Below, piece after piece: positions 53,738 through 64,000 of a stretch of 64,000 nucleotides of DNA. Positions within the stretch are counted from its first letter, which is position 1. Each line of letters begins with the position of its first letter. The stretch comes from Phaeosaccion multiseriatum (taxonomy: Eukaryota > Ochrophyta, other classes). Under the pieces are notes generated by a model. It did no database searches and was not told the DNA's origin. It saw only the letters and a program-made list of their open reading frames with translations. The stretch lies in the NCBI GenBank assembly GCA_965112735.1, contig OZ218950.1, positions 372,001 through 436,000 of the forward strand, read 5' to 3'. The position numbers were made by a program, and so were the translations under genes.

Positions 53738-56700
53738 ATGCCGAAGAAGGGAAAGCGAGCTGGGCGGCAGCCAAGGGCTGCCCGCTCAGGAAGTGCAAAT
53801 GGCTCTAGGGGTGCCAGTCCGTCCGCCCGAAGCGCCTCCCCCATGACGAAGAGCGGGTCAGGCAGTGGGAAGGTCTTTTTCGATGGCGCGGGGGATGACA
53901 GCAATAGGGAAGCCAACATCAATAGTAGAGGGACAACAACAGAGGGGGTGCTCAGCGCTGCTGCCAAGAAGCTTACTCCCCCTCCCGCGCCTCTCAGTAA
54001 GCCTCTCGCGCCTCTCGCTGTGAATGGAGAGGCGAGGTCGCCAGTCAAGGCCGTGACGTCGCCGAGAGCAGGCGTCCCTCCTCGGTCCACGGCAAGCAGG
54101 CGAGGAGACGAGGGAGACACATCGCTCAGTCAGGTGAGCTCGCAGACGCAGGAGGTGCATCTGTCTCTACGCACTTATTGCAGTGAAGGCACTTAGTCGT
54201 CTCTCCCGCCGTAAACCCCTTTCTCTTTCACCACCCCCTATCTCTTGTATGTTTGTTCTTCTCATCGCCTCTCCCCACCGTCTGCCATCTCGCGACTCCC
54301 GACACCCCCTCCTCGACCTTCCCACCCCCATGTACCGCTTCTCAGGCCCAGTCCACCCTCCCGGGCCCGGTCATGGCCAACAAGACGATCCTCTCCGCCG
54401 CAGAGATCGGACTCGGTGAGTAGAGTGATCGTAAGACGAGAGACCGAGACAAAGGGAGACGGGAGAGGGAAGGGAGAGAGAGAGAAACAGAGAGACAAAG
54501 GGAGAAAGAGAGGAGGGAAAGGGTACAGAGAGAGAGGGATGCAGAGAGAGAGGGGGGGGAAATGGTAGATGTAAAGAGAGATGAGAGGGAGGGGAGAGAG
54601 AAATGAGAGAGAGGGCAGAGAGAGATGTGGGAGGGAGGGGGTAGGGGAGGGATAGTATCGCGACTTCTCTCAGAGGCCCAACTGAGGGAGACCCAATCTG
54701 CTCAAGGAAAGCCTGCCGAGAGGGTGCGAGCGCATGGAGAGGGACGCGAACTGAGGGAGTTTGACTCTGCTGCTGCCGCTACTCTGGCCCACGGGGCTAT
54801 GACGCCACTCGGTGGTGGGTTGGTGGGTGGGTGCGCGTCGCCCCAATCACCACCATCACCACCAACGCAGTGCACTTGAGCCATCAGCTAGCTCAACCCT
54901 CTCTCTCTCTGTCTCTCTCTCTCTCTCGCCATCTCTCTCAGCGCCTCCCTCTCACTCACTCTTCCCCCCTCTTTCTTGTGTCTTGTCACTTTTCCCTCTC
55001 TCTCACACACACACCCTATCTCTCATATCCCCCCCCCCCCACTCTCTCAGCCTCGCTGCTGGTGGATGCCCAACAGACGCACTTGGTGGAGAACTGGCCA
55101 TTGCCGGGCACCGACGACGCTCAAAAGCACGCCTTCTTGGCGCAGCTGGGCAAGCTTCACGACACTGTGCCGGGTAGGTGGATGGGTGTCAGGACAGGGT
55201 GTGTGGGTGGAGGGTGTCAGGACAGGATATGTCGGTGGATAGGTGTCAGGATTGGGAGGGTGGATGGGTGGATGCAGTACAGGGAGGGTGGTTGGGAGGG
55301 TGTTATGACAGTGGGAAGGTGTCAAGACTGGAGGGCTGACGAGTATCCGGAGTGGAGGGTACCCTATCCCTTCCAATGTATCAGGAGTGGAGGGTGTCAG
55401 GACAGGGTGGGTGGGTGGGAGGGAGGGTGTCAGGACATTGGGTGAGTTGATGTAGGGCAATGCAAAACGCTTGCATCCTTTGACACTGGTCAGTCAGTCA
55501 GACCTCAGCTGGGGTGGTGTGGTCCGCCCTCATGCATTCACTTGCTCACTCATCGCACTACTCACTCACCCACCCACTCAATCCACCTCTACCCATACGC
55601 CTTTACTGACCCTTGCACCCCTACCTGGCGCACGCACCCACCCACCCACTCATCCCTCCATCACTCACTCAATACTCAATACGCCCCTGCCCATACGCCT
55701 CTGCTGATTCCCGTATGCCTCTACCCGCCGCAGGAGAGGGCGGTGTGGTGGGCTACGCATCCAGAGCGCGCTCCCTGCTGGCAGATGCGCAGGAGGGGCG
55801 TAACCCCCTGGAGGGGTGGACGCCGTCAGTGCCGCAGGGGGCGAGCCTGGACCCCGGATCCGACAGGTAACTGGTATCAGGACCCGCTTGACTAATAGCG
55901 GGAGGATGGCACTGGATGAGGAGGGCGCTGCTGCTGACGGACTGACTGACTGACTGACTGACTGACCGACGGACTGACTAAGTGGTGGGAACGTCTGAGT
56001 GGAAGCATGGCCGGCGAGTCGAGGGGCAGCTGCTAGAGCGCAGAGGGGAAGGAGAGGGGCAGCTGTTTGCACAGCAGGGAAGGAGAGGCGCAGTTGTTAG
56101 CACAGAAGGGAAGGAGAGAGGCAGCTGTAAGCACAGAAGTTAGAGTGTCCCTGTTTAGAGAGGGGCAGTGTGGATTGTGTGTTTTTTGCCTTGCTGACTT
56201 ACTATCCCTCCCTTTTACCCTCACCGCAGGAAGACAGAAGCTTCATGTCCAATCCGATGTTGAAAAGGTTACAGAAACTAAAAACTGAAGACTGAATACC
56301 CTTACCCTAACCCACCCACCCAAAACAGATACCTTGAGCTGGAGAAGGAGGGCCTGAAGAGCGTGAAGGAGTGCGGATTCGTGCTGGTAGCAGGCGGGCT
56401 GGGGGAGAGACTCGGCTACGGAGACATCAAACTCAAACTGCCCACTCAGTCCTGCACCTCGATGTGTTATCTCGAGCTCTACATTCGTCAGATCTTGGCG
56501 CTCCAGGCTCGTTACGGGGCTGGCAAGAAGCTGCCCCTCGCCATTATGGTATCGGATGACACAGAGGCCAGCACACTGAAACTTCTCGAGGAGAACAGTT
56601 TCTTCGGAATGCCCAAGGAGCAGGTGAGATAGACGTGTGGTGTTAGGAAATGCTAAGTAGCACGTTGGTAGACAGGCAGTCAGGGAGGGAAGGAGGTGGG

Positions 56701-59700
56701 TTGGTTAGTGGGTTGCGCTCACCTTCACCCGGCCCCTCATCCTTACCCTCACCATGGCTTTCATCCTCACACTCACGCTCACCCTCACCCCCTCCCTCCC
56801 ACCCCCCTCCCTTTCTCTCCCCGTCTCCCCATCCACTGCCATTCTCTTCCCCCCTCCTCAGCTGACTCTGATGAAGCAGGAGAAGGTGCCTGCCATTGCC
56901 GGTAACAGCGGCACCTTTGCCGCGGAGACTGAGGATCCTTACCACATCACCACCAAGCCACACGGGCATGGAGATGTTCACTCACTGATGCATCGCTCAG
57001 GGACGGCTGACAAGTGGGCGCAGGCGGGTGAGTAGATGGGAGGACGGGAGGGAGGCAGTGGATGGGGGAAGGGAGGGAGCGGGTGATGGAGTGTGAATGA
57101 ATGGATGGGTGGGTGTGTGAGTGGGTGAGTGGGTAAGGAAGTGAGCGAGAGAGGAAGGGAGGGAGAGAAGCAGTCTCTCGCCCCCCGAACATCGCCCCGT
57201 CCATGAGCTAACCGCTGCGCATCCACTGCCATCCCCTATCCCGATCCGCTGCCCCCCCCCCCGCCACCCCTCCAGGTCAGAAGTGGGTGATCTTTATGCA
57301 AGACACCAACGGGCTTGCTCTGCACACACTGCCCGCCGCCCTCGGAGTCAGCAAGCAGCTTGGTCTGGAGGTAAGCGGGTAGATGGGTGGGTGCGTGCGT
57401 GCGTGCGTGGGTTCGACTTATTATTAGACTTACGTGTACTTTGTTGACTTATGTGGTTGTGTTCTTACTCTGTGTGTCACTCTGTTCCCTCTCCTGCCGC
57501 CCCATGCTTGTGCACCCCCCCCCCCCTTGCCTCGCTTCGCTCCTCCCTCTCCCTCCACCCCACCCTCTCCTATCGTACACCCCCCCTCCCCTCTCCTCCT
57601 CTCTCTATTGGGCACCCACTGCAATCAAACAATCAAACAAAAGGTCAACTCCATGACCATTCCCCGCAAGGCCAAACAGGCAGTGGGGGGCATTGCCAAA
57701 CTCACACATGACGACGGCAGGATGATGACCATCAACGTGGAGTACAACCAACTCGACCCCCTCCTTAGGGGCACCACGAGCCCCGATGGAGATGTGAACG
57801 ACGCAGAGACGGGCTACAGGTGCGGGAGGGAGCGGGGGGGGGGAGAGACGGTAGAGAGGACGAAACAAAGAGAGGGCAAGAGGTAGAGAGAGGAGGAGAG
57901 AGAGGGACAAGACAGGGCTTTCCATACCCACAGGCAGATAAGCCACCTAAACCTTGCTGCCTCAAGTGCTCTTCTCGAGCTTAACCCTGCCAACAAACTC
58001 CTCCTCCTCCTCCTCTTCTTCCTCCTCCTCCTCCTCCTCCTCCTCCTCCTCCTCCTCCTCCTCCTCCTCCTCCTCCTCCTTCCTCCTCCTCCTCCTCCTC
58101 CTCCTCCTCCTCCTCCTCCTCCTCCTCCTCCTCCTCCTCCCCCTCCTCCATCTCCTCCCCTCCACCTCCACCTTCTCATCCTCCTTGTACTCCTCCTGCC
58201 CCTCTCCCTCCTCCCCCACCCCTCCCTCAGCCCGTTCCCCGGCAACATCAATCAGCTCATCTTCGCTCTGCAGCCCTACTGCGCCGTCCTGCAAGAGTCT
58301 GGAGGAGTGTTGGCGGAGTTCGTGAATCCCAAGTACACTGATGAGACGAGGCAAACCTTCAAGAAGCCCACCCGTCTGGAGTGTATGATGCAAGACTACC
58401 CCAAGGCGCTCGGGCCCGATGCCAAGGTACGTAAGGACTTATGTAAGGGAAATGGGGTATGGACTATGTGTCTATATATTGGGTATGGGGTATGTATGGG
58501 GTGTGGCCTATTGGGGAGAGAGAGGAGGGTATGTATGCATGTATGAGGGGGTATAGACGCGTTGTGGGGGAATGGGGTACGTGATGCGGATTGTTGTTTT
58601 GTTTCCGAGGATGGGATGGCTGGATGGATGCATTTGATCGTGTCGTGCGTGCGCTCGCTCTTGCCGCAGCATCCTTCCCATCCCCTGCCGCCCCCCCAAA
58701 CCCCTCCACTGCCCTCCTCCCCCCCCCCTCTCCCAGGTGGGCTTCACAAGCCTGCCCCCCTGGGTGTGCTTCAGCCCCGTCAAGAACTCTCTCGAGGATG
58801 CTCTCAAGGCGCAGAAGGCAGGCATCGCTCCAGGAGCGGCAGGTCAGTGCCTGGCGTCAGTCAGTCTGTCAGTCAGTCAGTGCCTGATGTCACTAAGTCA
58901 GTCAGTGCCTGATGTCAGTAAGAGTCAGTCTGTGCCTGGTGTCAGTCAGGGCCTGGTGTCAGTCAGTCAGTGCCTGGTGTCAGTAAGTCAGTGCCTGATT
59001 TCAATCGGCCTGGTGCTGCCGCCTGCCTTCCTGTCCGTTTCCCCACCTTCACTCACCCCCTCCCTCCCTCCCTCCCTCCCTCCCTCCGTTCCTTCCTCCC
59101 TCCCTCCCTCCCTCCCTCCCTCCCTCCCACCTCCCCTTCCTTCCTTCCTTCTTTCTTTCTTCCCTTCCTTACTCCCTCGCTCCATCCTTCCCTCCCTCAC
59201 CACAGCGACTGGCGAGAGTGATGCCTTCATGGTGTGGACGAAGCTTCTCACCAAGCTAGGCTGCAGTGTGTCTGTCGGCCCCTCAATCGAATGCCTCGGA
59301 GGTCTCAACGCCTGCCTCTCTCCCATGATCGCACTGGAGCCGGACTTTGCCATCTGTTACGCTGACCTTCAGAGCCGTTTCCCCCTGCCAGGGCGAGTCA
59401 AAGTATCGGGCAGGTCGACATTGGTGGTCAAGGGCGCGGGGGTGGTTATCGAGGACCTCGACTTAGATGGGTGTCTCGAAATCGAGGTGAGATGTTTTGA
59501 TTTTGTACTGAGACACGCACGGACTGACTAACGGGCTGCCCTGCCTGCCTGCCACGATTGAGATGAAAGGATATCACCAACTGCTACATGCTCCCTCAGC
59601 AATTCTTCTCTGCGTCTCTTTTTCTCAATGTCTCTGTGTGTCTGTGTCTCTCTCTCCGTCCATGTGTGTGTGTGTGCGTGTGCCCCCTTCATGCCCCAGG

Positions 59701-60753
59701 TGGAGAAGGGCGGCAGCCTCACCATCAGGCGCCTTTCGGTTTCGAACCGGGGATGGTCGATGCAGGCCCTCTCAGAGGCGGAGGCCGAGGCGGGCTCGGA
59801 GGAGCTGCGCATGAGGGGCTTCAAGCTCGTCAAGTGAGTGTCAGGACACAGAGGGGGTGTGTCGGGACAGGGAGAGGGAGTGTCAGGACCGAGAGAATGC
59901 GTTAGGAAAGACGGAGAGGAAGTGTGAGGATAGAGACAGACAGTTTTCAGTTTTCAGTTTGTGTGACGAGATCACTGAAACGGAGTCGATATCGATATCG
60001 AAGCTTCTGTGCTGAGAAAGAGTGTGGACAGAGAGGAAGTGTCAGGTTAGAGAAGGAGAGTGTGAGGACAGAGGAAAAGTGCCAGGACAGAGAGGGAGTG
60101 TCAGAATAGGCAGAGTGTCAGGACAAAGAGAGAGAGTGTCAGGACAGCGAGAGAGGGAGTGTCAGGAGAAAGAATAGACAGTGTCAGGACGGAGAGGGAG
60201 TGTCAGGACAGAGAATAGACAGTGTCAGGGCATAGAGGGAGTATGAGGATAAAGAGTACAGGCACAGGACAGAAAGGATACGGGCATGGTGTGGGGGTGC
60301 ACAGGAAGAGAGAGAGAAGAGAGGAAGAGGAAGAGGGAGGGAGAGAGGGAGAGAAGAGGGAGAGAAGAGGGAGAGAGAGGACACTTGTGGGGCTGTGAAG
60401 GCACCACATACGCACACGCACCATAGCCTTCCTTCTTTCGTCTGTGCCTGCACTCACTCACTCACTCTTGCCCCACCTCTTTAATTTCTCTTCCTCCGCC
60501 CTTTCTTCCTCCCTCCCTCCCTCCCTCCCTCCCTCCCTCCCTCCCTCCTGTCCTCGCCTACTTCTCTCCTCTTCTCTTTCTCCTATCCGATGCCCTCCCC
60601 CACCTCCCTCCTCCTCCTCCCTCCTTTAGGAGCGAGAGCAGGAAAATCTCCGTGAAGGCCGGTGAGACGAAGGTCATTGACGAGAGCCCCGGCGGCAAGG
60701 ATGACAAGGACGTTAACTGTTTCGCAGGCATTCTCAGCATGTTGGGCCTCTAG
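53738..60753 (+). CDS. UDP-sugar pyrophosphorylase
   Basis: Thirteen exons in frame, 764 residues: 53738-54133, 54346-54415, 55051-55173, 55734-55866, 56329-56623, 56862-57027, 57276-57370, 57644-57819, 58231-58426, 58737-58842, 59206-59486, 59700-59833, 60630-60753. It should make UDP-sugars from UTP and sugar 1-phosphates, feeding glycan synthesis. The first 130 residues are basic, Ser/Pro-rich and probably disordered. The catalytic fold starts with [20 protein letters not shown] (UTP-binding loop) and continues with [73 protein letters not shown] and [11 protein letters not shown]. The C-terminal part is beta-helix-like ([12 protein letters not shown]). Length and motifs fit the plant USP type better than classic UGPase. 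The gene spans 7 kb because of microsatellite-rich introns. Confidence 0.9.
57998..58152. repeat. (CTC)n array, about 155 bp
   Basis: CTC triplets with two TTC interruptions in an intron of the UDP-sugar pyrophosphorylase gene, ahead of the acceptor at 58230. Confidence 0.95.
59061..59132. repeat. (CTCC)n tract
   Basis: CCCT units followed by CCTT units in an intron of the UDP-sugar pyrophosphorylase gene, before the acceptor at 59205. Confidence 0.9.
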
Positions 60754-61349
60754 AATGGGCTTCTAGAGAGGGAAGGGGGCGAGAGAGAGGGGGAGGTGGG
60801 GAGACAGAGAAACAGAGATGCTGGGCGTCAGCACATGTGTGTGCGGGCGTGTGCGTAGTGCGTGCGTGCGTGCGTGCGTGTGTGCGTATGCCCCCCGTCC
60901 TTGTATTCAAGGAGGGGAATTTTGACATGTTATAGGGGAGGACAACAGGGGCGGGGAAGAGAAGTAGACAATACAGTCCGTCCAGATCACAGGGGCGGGG
61001 AAGAGAAGTAGACAAAACAGTCCGTCCAGCCAGATTAGATTTTAGAGACCGCAGCGGGGAAGAGAGGGAAAGAAGAGTGCAGAGGAGAGGAGGGGAGGGG
61101 GAGGGTTGTGGCGGTCAGCTGCGGATCATCGGAAAGCAGGGGAGGCGGCGAAGCAGCGAAGCGCCCTCCTGCCTTTGTATTCCTACTCATTTGCGGAGAA
61201 GGTGGCCATCGCCCCCCCCCCCCCTCTCGGGAGTCCTAGCTACATTTTTTTTTATTTTCGTTTTACCCGTTGAAGATCGGCAGTGGCTGAGGTCTGTCTA
61301 AGCAATTAATGGGCGGACAGCACTGAGCTTAGCTGAAACGGAGTCGGTG
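60754..61349. other. Intergenic 3' of USP
   Basis: A TGCG-rich run (60850-60890), then a direct repeat of ACAGGGGCGGGGAAGAGAAG (near 60946 and 60990), a C run at 61206-61223 and an AT-rich stretch. No gene is seen. Confidence 0.55.
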
Positions 61350-64000
61350 GAGCACGGTTGGGCGGAGGGCTGAGAGCAAAGACATGAATACACGAATACA
61401 CAGTGGAGAGAGAGAAGAGAGGAAGGAGAGGAAAAAGGATGGCAAGAGCACCCGACTGGTGTTGAGAGAGGGGGGTCAGGGGGGTCAACAGAGATCCCAG
61501 AGGTGGTGGAGTGGAGTGGTGTGGTGTGAAGAGAGGAGAGGCATCCACCCTCTTGACTAGTTAGGCTCGTGCAGTGGAGTGGAGGCTTGGAGGCTCTATT
61601 GGAGTGGAGACGTGGAGTTGAGTGAGTTGGAGAGGAGTGGGGTAAAGTGGGGTGATGTGCAGAGAGGAGACGAGTCCACCACGCCTGACTTTGCGGCCAT
61701 GCCTGGACTTGAGTCCTCTCTTCACACACACACACACACACACACACACGGGGCAGGGCTGCAGTCGACACGAGAGGGAGTGCAATCAATCAATCAATCC
61801 ATACACTTATCATTAAGTTAGCTTACGTACCCCATCCCCCCAGCGGGCCTCGTCTTCAAGTCACTTCCAAGCCCCCTCCTCGGATTCTGTGTGCCATCCA
61901 TCTACCATCAAGCCTTCCTTCTATACCTGTAGCCGATGTCGTGCCAAGTCATCTCTGCAGCTCCAGCGCCAAGTGACACACACAGCGTGCCCGTAGGCTG
62001 CCAAGTCCATTGTGAATGTTGAAACCATTCGTTCCCCCCCCCCCCCCCCGCAATGAAGCACAGTGTGTGGCGAGTGGGGCAATTCACTTCAATTGACTTA
62101 CTCTACGGTTCGCCCATTGCACGTGCCAAGCTTCACTGCGGATTAAGGCCATCGGGTCACTAAATCCCAAGTCCCGAGGTATCAGCAGCAGGGCCCTCCA
62201 CACGCACGCACGCTCGCAGCGCTTTCCGTCCGCGCCTCTTCTTCCCACTCGCCGTCACCATGCTCTCCTCCAGCACCGCCCACTCCTCCTTCAGCTTGTC
62301 GTCATCATCATCCTCCCCTGCTCCTCCTGAGCGATAGCGGTGGTAGGCAGACACAAAGCCTCGGATCGTGCTCTCCAGGCTCGCCCCCTTCCTCTTTGTG
62401 CGCACAGCGAGGTGGGGCAGCAGCAACACTTTACTCCGGCCCACAGCCACCACCACGCCATTCGATAGCTCCCCGTCCCGACGGCCGCACAAGGCCGTGG
62501 CAGCATCAGCCCCGCCATCTTCCAGCCCTCTCCACAGGCCACAGGGCAGTTGAATCTCGTCCCCGACATGAAGCCCCAGCCCCGCAAGAAAACCCACCCC
62601 ATTCCCATCCTCCAGTGCATCCTTCCTCTCCTCCCCTCCCCCAGGCATTGAAGGGGCGCATTTTGCCCTCTTTCTTCCTCTCCCATTGATGTCCTCCGCA
62701 GCTCCTCGCTTGGGCACAGACGTACACGGGCCAGTCTCCTCCTTCTGCTCCGCCCCCTCCCTCTTCATTCGTGCATGCCTATGGCACATCCCACCTTGCT
62801 GCCGATGCTTCTCGCACCCCTCAACAGTACACCTCTTCACCACAGCACCGTGCCCAAGGCAAAGTCCTCCTTGGACCCGATGGTTGTTACACCCCTCAAC
62901 AGTACACCTCTTCTGTACCACCACAGCCCCGTGGGCCAGGCAAAGTCCTCCTTGGATCCGCTTCTTCTCGCACCCCTCCACAGTACACCTCTTCAGCACA
63001 GCCCCATGCCCAACGCAAAGTCCTCCTTGGATCCGTTGCTTCTCGCACCCCTCAACACTACATCTCTTCAGCACAGCTCCGTGCCCAACGCAAAGCCCTC
63101 CTTGGACCTGCCCCTTCCCGCACCCCTCCACAGTACACCTCTTCCGCATTTTCACAACTCCGCGCCCTTCAAACAATCCTCCTTGCACCTCCTTTGCGTT
63201 TCTTCAACAGGTCCAAATCCACCTTAGGGCATAAGGGGCTTCGAGTCCATCCACTGCGTCTGCTCTTTCACTGTCTCTCTCGATCCACCTGAGAAATAGG
63301 GTCTTATTAATCCTGACGAGGAGTGAAAATTGAATGCTTCAGTCTGAAGACATAAGGAGGTTCCCAAGCGCCTGGCCCAAGTGGTAACGACACCAGGGTA
63401 CTCGAGAACCAAATGAATGCTTGTTACGCCAACTCGAACGCTTCCAACAAGTCCGCGCCGCCGTCTGAAGTCAGGGAGGGGGAAGATGGGAAGATGGGAA
63501 GAAGGGAGGAGCCCAGGAACATGCGATCTAGTTTCAGTTTCCGTTCATTGGCCCGAGCCTTGTTGCCCCCTTTGCTAATCCCCCTGTGACACCGGGAGTG
63601 GAAGGGACAGTTTGTGCAAAACACGTACGATAGCAGTGAGGCGAGAGTGAATTATCGAAATTAAAGGCTTAACGGCTTATGTGCCACCTGAGAGGTGGGC
63701 GAGGAAAGAGGAGGGAAAGGCCCATCACCATCAAGGAGCATACGAGCAATTCTTAAGCTAAGCTCTACCTCTGATGCTCCCTTCCATCTGCCCAGTCTGA
63801 CGAGCCTGCACCTCATGGAAGGCTTGCCATTGCCAGCACCGGTGCTGATGCCCCTCCCCTCCCCCCTGCCGCACCGCACCAGCTACAACGCGCTGCTGAC
63901 GACAAGCGCCAAAAACAAAGCACTTGCTGCTTTCTAATCCCCCACCAGCTACTGCTGCTGCGTCTGCAGTTGTTGCTCGCTGCTGCTGCGATTGGTCTTA
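61350..64000 (-). repeat. Segmental duplication, copy C (inverted)
   Basis: The reverse complement is colinear with copy A (1651-4160). Beyond A's left edge it continues with 4811-5320 of copy B, so C keeps both ends, and it has an empty transposon site near 63510. It runs off the window at 64000. It differs from A and B by substitutions, small indels and repeat number. Confidence 0.92.
62160..63149 (-). CDS. Cys-rich CCCH-repeat protein, copy C
   Basis: 329 residues from the ATG at 63149 that is shared by all three copies. Only five C-x4-C-x9-C-x2-H repeats are present (the second has CSVEGC instead of CTVEGC, the fourth CNNHRVQ), then the same Lys/Glu linker and the conserved tail HVGDEIQLPCGLWRGL to the stop at 62160. 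The frame is intact, so this copy and A could be active. The tail is more conserved between copies than the repeat number, as expected when the repeats expand and contract by unequal exchange. Confidence 0.8.
   Translation of the reverse strand: MRKRCTVEGCGKGQVQGGLCVGHGAVLKRCSVEGCEKQRIQGGLCVGHGAVLKRCTVEGCEKKRIQGGLCLAHGAVVVQKRCTVEGCNNHRVQGGLCLGHGAVVKRCTVEGCEKHRQQGGMCHRHARMKREGAEQKEETGPCTSVPKRGAAEDINGRGRKRAKCAPSMPGGGEERKDALEDGNGVGFLAGLGLHVGDEIQLPCGLWRGLEDGGADAATALCGRRDGELSNGVVVAVGRSKVLLLPHLAVRTKRKGASLESTIRGFVSAYHRYRSGGAGEDDDDDKLKEEWAVLEESMVTASGKKRRGRKALRACVRVEGPAADTSGLGI

Noticed and set aside
59571-59586. ATATCACCAACTGC near the end of the USP gene as another dispersed-core copy
   Set aside because: No CTG tract attached and the flanks differ; likely chance.

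Overview
This is a nuclear window from a eukaryote, most likely a photosynthetic stramenopile (ochrophyte alga; eustigmatophyte-like is a guess). Evidence: genes are cut by many GT-AG introns full of microsatellites; there is a three-helix light-harvesting protein with an N-terminal signal and an ADAFAP motif typical of plastids surrounded by four membranes; there is a 5S rRNA gene of eukaryotic type; and proteins carry the C-x4-C-x9-C-x2-H repeats common in stramenopiles. I joined exons by hand; for seven genes every junction keeps frame.

Left accessory region (1-13.7 kb): duplicated and mobile DNA. It holds a broken duplicate of a Nudix exon, a PHD-finger relic, a 347-bp foldback element, and two copies (A, B) of a segmental duplication carrying a Cys-rich repeat gene. 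A third, inverted copy (C) closes the window at 61.3-64.0 kb. Copy B contains a 3.2-kb transposon flanked by an 8-bp target duplication, and its gene is broken by a 5'-truncated non-LTR retrotransposon with a restriction-like endonuclease.

Core region I (13.8-34.7 kb): an in-frame adenylate kinase-Nudix fusion (-), a class IV-like histone deacetylase (-) with a 5S rRNA gene in its last intron, a small basic protein (+), cystathionine beta-synthase (-), and a BET-type bromodomain/NET protein (+). Start sites of divergent pairs are about 200 bp apart.

Middle accessory region (35.2-41.3 kb): foldback DNA made of decamer repeats, then a probable 5.1-kb TIR element with a transposase-like/PHD protein (-) and a putative OTU-like cysteine protease (+).

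Core region II (42.0-60.8 kb): a secretory/membrane protein with three alpha/beta modules (-), a light-harvesting protein (-), a TPR protein with a C-terminal membrane anchor (+), and UDP-sugar pyrophosphorylase (+).

Across the core genes, introns are G-rich (TG, GGGA, GA) after the donor and C-rich (CA, TCCC, CTC) before the acceptor, so microsatellite orientation follows gene strand.
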